5,198 bases of DNA from Gammaproteobacteria bacterium (GTDB taxonomy: Bacteria; Pseudomonadota; Gammaproteobacteria; Xanthomonadales; Rhodanobacteraceae). The translations under genes were made by a program, and so were the position numbers. This document shows, one piece after another, positions 1-4,977 of the stretch. The stretch's first letter is position 1; each line of letters starts with the position of its first letter. The stretch lies in the NCBI GenBank assembly GCA_005877675.1, contig VBNZ01000126.1, forward strand, positions 1-5,198. The letters run 5' to 3'. The notes beneath the pieces are model-generated. The model did no database searches. It worked only from the letters and a program-made list of their open reading frames with translations, and was not told where the DNA came from.

Positions 1-1173
1 GCGGAAAAATCCATGTTCATGCACCTCACCCTGGTGCCATATATCAAGGCGGCGGGCGAGATCAAAACCAAGCCGACGCAGCATTCGGTCAAGGAACTGC
101 GCTCGATCGGTATCCAGGCGGACGTGCTGCTGTGCCGCAGCGAGGCGCCACTGCCGGAATCGGATCGGCGCAAGATCGCGCTGTTCACCAACGTGCCGGA
201 GAAAGCGGTCATCAGCGCGATCGACGTCGACACGATCTACAAACTGCCGATGTGGCTGCATCAGCAGGGACTCGACGATCTCGTCGTGTCGCAATTGAAG
301 CTCGATGCCAAGCCGGCGAACCTGGTCGAGTGGGAACGCACGGTCGATGCGATCGAGCATCCCAAGCACGAAGTCAACATCGCGATCATCGGCAAGTACG
401 TCGAGCACAAGGACGCGTACAAGTCGCTGTCCGAAGCGCTGCGCCACGGCGGCCTCAAACAATCCACGCACGTCAATCTGCAGTGGATGGAGTCGGAGGA
501 AATCGAGGCGCGCGGCCCGGAGATGCTGCACAACGTCGACGGCATACTCGTACCCGGCGGTTTCGGCAAGCGCGGCTTCGAAGGCAAGATCGCAGCGGCA
601 AAATTCGCGCGCGAATCGAAGATTCCATATTTCGGCATCTGCTACGGCATGCACGCGGCGGTGGTCGATTTCGCACGCAACATCGCCGGCCTGCCCGGTG
701 CGAATTCGTCCGAAAACGATCGGCACTGCGTCGATCCGGTGATTGCGCTGATCACCGAGTGGACCACCGCGAGCGGTGCGGTGGAGACGCGCAGCGAGGA
801 ATCCGATCTGGGCGGCACGATGCGTCTCGGCGCGCAGGAATGCAAGCTCACGCCCGGCACGCTCGCGCGCGAGATGTACGGCCAGGAGGTGATCCGCGAG
901 CGTCACCGTCATCGCTACGAATTCAACAACAACTATCGCAAGCGCTTTGAGGAACTCGGCCTCGTGGTCTCAGGTACGTCGATGGACGATCTGCTGGTAG
1001 AGATGATCGAATTCTCGCCGCAGAAACATCCCTGGTTCGTCGCCGGACAGTTCCATCCCGAATTCACCTCGACGCCGCGCGACGGCCACCCGCTGTTCAA
1101 TGGCTTTATCCAGGCCGCGCGCGACTATCGCGCCGTGCGTACCGCGCCGCGACTGGCGGAGGCGGTAGCGTGA
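1..1173 (+). CDS. pyrG: CTP synthase, C-terminal 390 residues (5' truncated by window edge)
   Basis: CTP synthase makes CTP from UTP, ATP and glutamine-derived ammonia in the cytoplasm. The reading frame is open from base 1, so the true start lies upstream and about 165 N-terminal residues are missing by comparison with the E. coli enzyme (545 aa). Visible parts are the end of the synthase domain, with the nucleotide-site motif KTKPTQ at partial residues 22-27, and a complete class I glutamine amidotransferase domain. The domain has VPGGFGKRG, the nucleophile Cys in GICYGMH (codon 640-642, equivalent to E. coli Cys379), SDLGGTMRLGAQ, ERHRHRYE, and the His and Glu of FHPEF (codons 1054-1056 and 1060-1062). 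One oddity is the last residue of GICYGM(Q), which is His (codon 652-654). The family expects Gln here, a residue that helps bind glutamine. Identity is certain; the Q-to-H change may be real or a base error (CAG/CAA to CAC). Confidence 0.97.
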   Translation, partial: AEKSMFMHLTLVPYIKAAGEIKTKPTQHSVKELRSIGIQADVLLCRSEAPLPESDRRKIALFTNVPEKAVISAIDVDTIYKLPMWLHQQGLDDLVVSQLKLDAKPANLVEWERTVDAIEHPKHEVNIAIIGKYVEHKDAYKSLSEALRHGGLKQSTHVNLQWMESEEIEARGPEMLHNVDGILVPGGFGKRGFEGKIAAAKFARESKIPYFGICYGMHAAVVDFARNIAGLPGANSSENDRHCVDPVIALITEWTTASGAVETRSEESDLGGTMRLGAQECKLTPGTLAREMYGQEVIRERHRHRYEFNNNYRKRFEELGLVVSGTSMDDLLVEMIEFSPQKHPWFVAGQFHPEFTSTPRDGHPLFNGFIQAARDYRAVRTAPRLAEAVA

Positions 1174-1189
1174 GTCGCCGCGGCGCTAC
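1165..1189 (+). other. weak stem-loop at the pyrG 3' end
   Basis: GTAGCG at 1165-1170 is complementary to CGCTAC at 1184-1189, with a 13-base loop that holds the pyrG stop codon and part of a GC-rich palindrome (CGCCGCGGCG, 1176-1185). No U-run follows directly, only a TTTT at 1195-1198. It is therefore not a convincing intrinsic terminator and may be chance in GC-rich DNA. Confidence 0.2.
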
Positions 1190-1202
1190 GTGCCTTTTGC
1201 CG

Positions 1203-1228
1203 TCATTCCCGCGAAAGCGGGAATCCAG
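1203..1228. repeat. dRS3-like dispersed palindromic repeat (ATTCCC-N8-GGGAAT)
   Basis: The perfect inverted repeat ATTCCCGC (1205-1212) and GCGGGAAT (1217-1224) is closed by a GAAA tetraloop and flanked by GTC and CCAG. It fits the ATTCCC-N8-GGGAAT pattern of the Neisseria dRS3 element, and near-identical GTCATTCCCGC...GCGGGAATCCAG units are known as dispersed intergenic repeats in many proteobacteria. It is the only clear structure in the 115-base gap between pyrG and kdsA. As RNA it would form an 8-bp hairpin that could protect an upstream 3' end or attenuate transcription, but it has no terminator U-tract. Assignment to a family rests on the pattern; only one copy is visible here. Confidence 0.7.
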
Positions 1229-1288
1229 TGCCTCAGCTTTCGCGTCGAAGATGATGCGCGGGATTGACGAGTCAAGAGCTATCGCGCC

Positions 1289-2122
1289 ATGAAGCTATGC
1301 GGTTTTGAAGTCGGGCTCGACCAGCCGCTGTTTCTGATCGCCGGTACCTGCGTCGTCGAATCGCTGCAGATGTCGCTCGACACGGCAGGCACGCTCAAGG
1401 AAATCACAGCGAAGCTGGGAATTCCATTTATATACAAATCCAGTTTCGACAAGGCCAACCGCACGTCGTCTGGCAGCTTCCGCGGCCCGGGTATGGAAGA
1501 GGGCCTACGCATCCTCGGCGAAGTGAAAAGGCAGATCGGCGTACCGGTACTGACCGACGTGCACGAATACACGCCGATGGGCGAAGTCGCGAGCGTGGTC
1601 GACGTGCTGCAGACGCCGGCATTTCTGTGTCGCCAGACCGACTTCATCCAGAACGTCGCGCGTGCGGGCCGCCCGGTCAATATCAAGAAGGGCCAGTTTC
1701 TCGCGCCGTGGGATATGAAGCACGTGGCCGAGAAAGCCAAGGCAGTCGGCAACAACGACATCATGGTGTGCGAGCGCGGCGCAAGCTTCGGCTACAACAA
1801 CCTCGTTTCCGACCCGCGCAGCCTAGCGGTGATGCGCGAAACCGGCTGTCCGGTCGTGTTCGACGCGACCCATTCGGTGCAGCTGCCGGGGGGGCAGGGC
1901 GGCAGCTCGGGCGGACAGCGCGAATTCGTCCCGGTGCTGTCGCGTGCAGCCGTTGCGGTTGGTATCGCCGGTATCTTTATGGAAACGCATATCGACCCGA
2001 GCAAGGCGCTCAGCGACGGGCCGAATGCGTGGCCGCTGGGGAAGATGGAAGCTTTGCTCGAAACGCTGATCTCGATCGATCGCAGCGTAAAGAAAGCGGG
2101 CTTGCTCGAAACGATTTCCTGA
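1289..2122 (+). CDS. kdsA: 3-deoxy-D-manno-octulosonate 8-phosphate synthase (metal-dependent type)
   Basis: KdsA condenses phosphoenolpyruvate with arabinose 5-phosphate to give Kdo-8-phosphate, the precursor of the inner-core sugar of LPS. The 277-residue length suits the family (E. coli 284). Visible landmarks are AGTCVVES (residues 18-25), KSSFDKANRTS (50-60), FRGPGMEEG, CRQTDFI (114-120), NIKKGQFLAP (131-140), ERGASFGYNNL, FDATHSVQLPGG (191-202) and METH (231-234). Cys21, His195, Glu232 and Asp243 match the metal ligands of the Aquifex enzyme (Cys11, His185, Glu222, Asp233) with a constant offset of 10, while E. coli has Asn in place of the Cys. This is therefore predicted to be a metal-dependent KdsA. 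One oddity is Thr20, where metal-dependent enzymes usually have Pro (GPC). The ATG at 1289 gives the usual MKLCxFEVGLDQPLF start. Only a weak AAGAG lies upstream (1274-1278). It ends 16 bases before eno, the producer of its PEP substrate. Confidence 0.97.
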   Translation: MKLCGFEVGLDQPLFLIAGTCVVESLQMSLDTAGTLKEITAKLGIPFIYKSSFDKANRTSSGSFRGPGMEEGLRILGEVKRQIGVPVLTDVHEYTPMGEVASVVDVLQTPAFLCRQTDFIQNVARAGRPVNIKKGQFLAPWDMKHVAEKAKAVGNNDIMVCERGASFGYNNLVSDPRSLAVMRETGCPVVFDATHSVQLPGGQGGSSGGQREFVPVLSRAAVAVGIAGIFMETHIDPSKALSDGPNAWPLGKMEALLETLISIDRSVKKAGLLETIS

Positions 2123-2127
2123 TAAGC

Positions 2128-2142
2128 ATGAATCCACAATGA
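2128..2142 (+). other. four-codon minicistron overlapping the eno start
   Basis: ATG-AAT-CCA-CAA-TGA begins 5 bases after the kdsA stop, and its TGA overlaps the eno ATG as ATGA (2139-2142). This could let ribosomes finishing kdsA reinitiate and be handed on to eno, whose own start has no good Shine-Dalgarno sequence. It could equally be a coincidence of a short AT-richer gap. No experimental or comparative support is visible. Confidence 0.2.
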
Positions 2143-3446
2143 CGCAAATTACACAAATCCACGCGCGCGAAATCCTCGACTCGCGCGGCAATCCCACGCT
2201 CGAAGCGGAAGTGACACTCGCCGATGGTTCGATCGGCCGCGCGGCGGTGCCGAGCGGCGCCTCGACCGGCTCGCGCGAAGCGGTCGAACTGCGCGATGGC
2301 GACAAGACGCGTTGTCTCGGCAAGGGCGTGAAGAACGCGGTTGCCAACGTCAGTACGACGATCGCCACTGCGCTTAAGGGTTTCGATGCGCTCGATCAGA
2401 CAGGCCTCGACGCGAAATTGATCGCGCTCGACGGCACGCCGAACAAGGGCAAGCTCGGCGCGAATGCGCTGCTTGGTGTGTCGCTCGCCAATGCGCACGC
2501 AGCCGCGGCATCGAAGAACCAGCCGCTGTGGAAGTACCTCAACACGGCGCTCGCCAACGGCGCGCCGCTGCATCTGCCCGTACCGATGATGAATATCGTC
2601 AACGGCGGCGCGCATGCCGACAACAATGTCGACATGCAGGAATTCATGGTGCTGCCGGTCGGCTTGCCGAGCTTCTCGGAGGCGTTGCGCGCGGGCACGG
2701 AAATTTTTTATGCGCTGAAGTCGGTGCTGAAGAGCAAGGGCCTCAACACTGCGGTCGGCGACGAAGGCGGCTTCGCGCCCGATCTGAAATCTAACGAGCA
2801 GGCGATCGAGACGATCCTCGAAGCGATCGCCAAAACCGGCTACAAGGCCGGCAAGGATGTCTATCTCGGGCTCGATGTCGCGAGCTCGGAGTTCTTCAAG
2901 GACGGCGCCTATCACCTCGAAGGCGAGGGCAAGGTATTTACGCCTGCGCAGCTGATCGAGGTTTATGCGGACTGGTGTGCTAGATACCCGATCATAACGA
3001 TCGAAGACGGCATGGCCGAAGGCGACTGGGATGGTTGGAAAGGGCTGACCGACAAGCTCGGCAAGAAGATCCAGTTGGTCGGCGACGATTTGTTCGTGAC
3101 CAATCCGGCGATCTTTCGCGAAGGCATCGACAAGCACATCGCGAACGCGATTCTGATCAAGGTCAATCAGATCGGCACGCTTTCCGAGACGCTCGAAGCG
3201 ATCGCGATGGCGGACAAGGCAAATTATGCCGCGATCGTATCGCATCGTTCCGGTGAGACCGAAGATACGACGATCGCTGATATCTCGGTCGCGACCACCG
3301 CGACGCAGATCAAGACCGGCTCGCTGTGCCGCTCCGATCGCGTGGCGAAGTACAACCAGCTGCTGCGCATCGAAGGCGCGCTCGGCAGCGCGGCGAAATA
3401 CGCCGGGCGCAATGCGTTTCCGAATCTGCCAGGACTTGTAGCCTAA
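2139..3446 (+). CDS. eno: Enolase (phosphopyruvate hydratase)
   Basis: Enolase interconverts 2-phosphoglycerate and phosphoenolpyruvate in glycolysis and gluconeogenesis, and in many bacteria it also scaffolds the RNA degradosome. The 435-residue protein is full length (E. coli 432) and starts with the typical MTQITQIHAREILDSRGNPT. The N-terminal domain carries SGASTGSREAVELRDGD (39-55). The catalytic barrel shows VGDEGGFAPDL with catalytic Glu209, metal ligands Asp246, Glu289 (TIEDGM) and Asp316 (VGDDLFVTN), catalytic Lys341, the SHRSGETED loop (His369-Ser371) and Lys392 in QIKTGS. All key residues are present. The C-terminal tail ALGSAAKYAGRNA (414-426) fits the usual enolase ending, in which a YAGRxAF element is common. 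The 39 bases beneath it recur exactly inside ispF. The Shine-Dalgarno is weak. The next gene, ftsB, lies in the same frame just 6 bases past the TAA. Confidence 0.98.
   Translation: MTQITQIHAREILDSRGNPTLEAEVTLADGSIGRAAVPSGASTGSREAVELRDGDKTRCLGKGVKNAVANVSTTIATALKGFDALDQTGLDAKLIALDGTPNKGKLGANALLGVSLANAHAAAASKNQPLWKYLNTALANGAPLHLPVPMMNIVNGGAHADNNVDMQEFMVLPVGLPSFSEALRAGTEIFYALKSVLKSKGLNTAVGDEGGFAPDLKSNEQAIETILEAIAKTGYKAGKDVYLGLDVASSEFFKDGAYHLEGEGKVFTPAQLIEVYADWCARYPIITIEDGMAEGDWDGWKGLTDKLGKKIQLVGDDLFVTNPAIFREGIDKHIANAILIKVNQIGTLSETLEAIAMADKANYAAIVSHRSGETEDTTIADISVATTATQIKTGSLCRSDRVAKYNQLLRIEGALGSAAKYAGRNAFPNLPGLVA
3377..3415 (+). repeat. 39-bp direct repeat, copy 1 (eno 3' end; probable source)
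   Basis: Bases 3377-3415 are identical, without mismatch, to 4616-4654 in ispF. The offset of 1239 bases is a multiple of three, so both copies are read in the same phase and encode ALGSAAKYAGRNA. The sequence matches what is expected of an enolase C-terminus, so this copy is taken as the original. Mismatches bound the match on both sides (3376 G against 4615 T; 3416 G against 4655 C). Confidence 0.97.
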
Positions 3447-3452
3447 GCGACC

Positions 3453-3761
3453 GTGCTGCGACTCGTTGCTCTGATCCTGCTGGCCCTGCTGCTGGCCCTC
3501 GGCGTCAAGCTGTGGGCTGGCGACTGGGGTCTGCGTGAGATCGCGCACCTGAAGGCGCAGATTGCCGAGCAGAAGGCGGAGAACGCGCAGCTCAAGCAGC
3601 GCAACGACATGCTCGCGGCCGATGTCGCGGACCTGCGCAGCGGCAAGGAGGCAGTCGAAGAACGTGCGCGCGCTGAGCTCGGCCTGATCAAATCCGATGA
3701 GGTGTTCTACCAGGTCGTCGAGGATCCGAACGCAAAGCCGAAGGACGATGCCAAGCACTGA
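3453..3761 (+). CDS. ftsB: Cell division protein FtsB
   Basis: FtsB is a small bitopic inner-membrane protein that joins FtsL and FtsQ in the divisome and helps activate septal peptidoglycan synthesis. The 102 residues match the family length (E. coli 103). The architecture is right: one hydrophobic membrane segment at about residues 4-21, then a periplasmic coiled coil rich in Lys, Glu, Gln and Ala from about 27 to 70 (EIAHLKAQIAEQKAENAQLK), then the conserved KEAVEERARAELGLIKSDEVFYQVV region and a polar tail. The start is a GTG. The eno stop TAA is in the same frame only two codons upstream, and no ATG precedes the membrane segment, so the start is forced. No clear Shine-Dalgarno is seen, so translation may depend on ribosomes ending eno. 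The 3' end overlaps ispD, the usual ftsB-ispD neighbourhood of gammaproteobacteria. Confidence 0.95.
   Translation: MLRLVALILLALLLALGVKLWAGDWGLREIAHLKAQIAEQKAENAQLKQRNDMLAADVADLRSGKEAVEERARAELGLIKSDEVFYQVVEDPNAKPKDDAKH
3741..3745 (+). promoter_or_regulatory. candidate ispD ribosome binding site
   Basis: AAGGA lies inside the ftsB tail, only 2 bases before the chosen ispD ATG at 3748. That spacing is shorter than ideal, so initiation may rest largely on coupling to ftsB translation. The upstream in-frame ATG at 3697 would add 17 residues rich in Arg and Ser that the family does not have, which supports the 3748 start. Confidence 0.4.
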
Positions 3762-4461
3762 TCCGTCTGCGCGCCCCGCGCTGTGGTGTGTGGTGCCGGC
3801 TGCGGGCCGCGGCACCCGCTTCCGCAGCGCGATTCCCAAGCAATACCTGCCGCTCGCGGGCAAGTCGCTGCTGCTGCACACGCTCGAACGCCTGGCCGCG
3901 CATCCGCACATAGCCGGGCTCGTCGTTGCGTTGGCGCCGGGCGATGCGCATTGGCCGCAGCTCACGCAGATCGCGGGCAAGCCTGTGCGAATTGCCGATG
4001 GCGGAGATGAGCGGGCCGACTCCGTGCTTGCGGGCCTGCACGCACTCGCGCGCGATCTGCGCGCGGATGATTTCGTGCTCGTGCACGATGCCGCGCGACC
4101 GTGCGTGCGCGCCGAGGATATTTCGCAGCTTATCGAACTTGGCATGCCTGCCGGTGGCGCGCTGCTGGCCGCGCCGTTGCGCGATACGCTCAAGCGCGCC
4201 GACGCGGATGGTCGCAGCGCCACCACCGAGTCGCGCGAATCGCGCTGGCGCGCGTTGACGCCGCAGCTGTTCCGCCATGGCGAGCTCGTTGCGGCGCTGG
4301 AGTCCGCCCGCGCAGCCGGCATCGCGGTGACCGACGAGGCGATGGCGATGGAGCGTGCCGGGCATCGCCCCTTGCTAGTCGAAGGCGCGGAAAGCAATAT
4401 CAAGGTCACGACGCCGGCCGATTTTGCGTTGGCGGAGTTTCTGCTCGCGAGGGAAGTCTGA
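3748..4461 (+). CDS. ispD: 2-C-methyl-D-erythritol 4-phosphate cytidylyltransferase
   Basis: IspD transfers CMP from CTP to methylerythritol 4-phosphate, the third step of the MEP isoprenoid pathway. The 237 residues agree with the family (E. coli 236). A nucleotidyltransferase fold is shown by VVPAAGRGTRFRSAIPKQYLPL near the N-terminus (the glycine-rich CTP loop with its conserved Arg and the Lys of PKQY), DGGDERADSVLAGL, FVLVHDAARPCV (Asp of the metal and CTP site), APLRDTLKRAD, the Arg of the ESRESRW segment before RALTPQLF, ITDEAMAME-like sequence read here as VTDEAMAME, and LVEGAESNIKVTTPADFALAEFLL with the conserved Lys of NIKVT. All expected active-site elements are present. It overlaps ftsB by 14 bases and ispF by 1 base (TGATG). 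It makes the substrate of IspE, the enzyme before IspF; ispE is not in this window. The start at 3748 was preferred over 3697 because the extra residues look like out-of-frame ftsB. Confidence 0.96.
   Translation: MPSTDPSARPALWCVVPAAGRGTRFRSAIPKQYLPLAGKSLLLHTLERLAAHPHIAGLVVALAPGDAHWPQLTQIAGKPVRIADGGDERADSVLAGLHALARDLRADDFVLVHDAARPCVRAEDISQLIELGMPAGGALLAAPLRDTLKRADADGRSATTESRESRWRALTPQLFRHGELVAALESARAAGIAVTDEAMAMERAGHRPLLVEGAESNIKVTTPADFALAEFLLAREV
4449..4456 (+). promoter_or_regulatory. ispF ribosome binding site
   Basis: GAGGGAAG lies at the end of ispD, with its GAGG core 8 bases before the ispF ATG at 4461. It is the best Shine-Dalgarno in the window. Together with the TGATG overlap it fixes the ispF start, even though the frame stays open far upstream into ispD. 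Confidence 0.75.
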
Positions 4462-4919
4462 TGCGGATCGGCCAAGGCATCGACGTGCATGCATTCGGAC
4501 CCGGCGATCACGTCGTGCTCGGCGGCGTGCGCATTGCGCACACGCAGGGCGTCGTCGCGCATTCGGACGGGGATGTCGTGATCCATGCGCTGTGCGATGC
4601 CATACTCGGTGCGCTCGCGCTCGGCAGCGCGGCGAAATACGCCGGGCGCAATGCCAGTCGCATGTTCTTGCGCCACTGTGTCGAAATGATGCAGCAGCAT
4701 GGCTGCGCGCTTGGCAACGCCGATATCAGCGTCGTGTGCGAGCGGCCGAAGATCGCGCCGCATGCCGCGGCGATGCGCGAGCATCTGGCCGCGGATTTGA
4801 ACTGCGGTGTCGGCCAGATCGGCATCAAGGCGACGACTAGCGAGAAGCTCGGTTTTACCGGGCGCGGCGAGGGTATCGCGGCGTTCGCAGTCGTTTTGTT
4901 GGTGGAAGCGCATGCATGA
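4461..4919 (+). CDS. ispF: 2-C-methyl-D-erythritol 2,4-cyclodiphosphate synthase with active-site loop replaced by enolase-derived sequence
   Basis: IspF cyclises CDP-methylerythritol 2-phosphate to MEcPP, releasing CMP, in the MEP pathway; the active enzyme is a trimer with sites between subunits. The frame is intact but encodes 152 residues against 159 in E. coli. Zinc ligands Asp8, His10 and His42, His34-Ser35, PKIAPH, ATTSEKLGFTGRGEG (TTSE at 125-128, Phe132, Arg135) and the C-terminus are normal. The central segment is not. After ALALG (51-55) the family reads DIGxxFPDTDP..., residues 56-58 and 61-65 of which bind substrate in E. coli. Here residues 56-65 read SAAKYAGRNA, then SRMFLRHCVE resumes the family pattern. 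The numbering offset changes from 0 to 7 across this segment, so about 18 residues were replaced by 11. The foreign DNA is identical to the end of eno. Family identity is certain. Catalytic competence is doubtful, and a sequencing or assembly chimera must be excluded. Confidence 0.93.
   Translation: MRIGQGIDVHAFGPGDHVVLGGVRIAHTQGVVAHSDGDVVIHALCDAILGALALGSAAKYAGRNASRMFLRHCVEMMQQHGCALGNADISVVCERPKIAPHAAAMREHLAADLNCGVGQIGIKATTSEKLGFTGRGEGIAAFAVVLLVEAHA
4616..4654 (+). repeat. 39-bp direct repeat, copy 2 (inside ispF; probable recipient)
   Basis: This is an exact copy of 3377-3415, in the same orientation and codon phase, encoding IspF residues 53-65. The sequence is foreign to IspF proteins in general and displaces the DIG/FPDTD loop. 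The left edge lies at the shared Ala-Leu-Gly codons, where native ispF and eno probably already matched (GCGCTCGGC). The right edge lies at an Asn-Ala pair that native IspF may also have had. Short matches at both edges suit microhomology-mediated conversion or template switching. Confidence 0.97.
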
Positions 4920-4969
4920 ATAGTGCGCGCCACGGATGGTCGCGTTCGGTCTTTTGCGCGCATGGATGA
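4916..4969 (+). other. 17-codon open frame bridging ispF and truD (doubtful gene)
   Basis: An ATG at 4916 overlaps the ispF TGA as ATGA, and the frame closes at a TGA (4967-4969) just inside truD. It would encode 17 residues. No family is recognised. It could act as a translational bridge that carries ribosomes from ispF to the truD start, which has no Shine-Dalgarno of its own. It could also be chance. Confidence 0.2.
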
Positions 4970-4977
4970 GCGCAAAA
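4952..4977 (+). promoter_or_regulatory. inverted repeat with the truD start codon in its loop
   Basis: TTTTGCGC (4952-4959) and GCGCAAAA (4970-4977) are perfect reverse complements separated by 10 bases (4960-4969). That loop contains the proposed truD ATG (4962-4964). The mRNA could form an 8-bp hairpin that presents or restricts the start codon. As DNA it could be an operator-like palindrome. It is not a terminator, because coding sequence continues through it. The structure is certain as sequence; its function is a guess. Confidence 0.45.

Noticed and set aside
132..950. A 272-codon plus-strand frame inside pyrG
   Set aside because: It is an out-of-frame shadow of the CTP synthase gene with an Arg/Gln-rich, low-complexity product.
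1264..1269. TTGACG as a -35 box for a kdsA promoter
   Set aside because: A -10 box at normal spacing would fall at about the kdsA start codon, and the sequence there (ATCGCGCCATG) does not resemble TATAAT.
1425..1437. AT-rich TATATAC stretch within kdsA as an internal promoter
   Set aside because: No -35-like element lies 16-18 bases upstream, and the codons encode the conserved PFIYKSSFDKAN segment.
3697..3747. Upstream ATG at 3697 as the ispD start
   Set aside because: The added 17 residues are Arg/Ser-rich out-of-frame ftsB sequence not found in IspD proteins, and 3748 gives the normal length.
3688..4365. A 225-codon minus-strand frame opposite ispD
   Set aside because: It is Arg/Ala-rich shadow sequence opposite a complete ispD, with no domain of its own.
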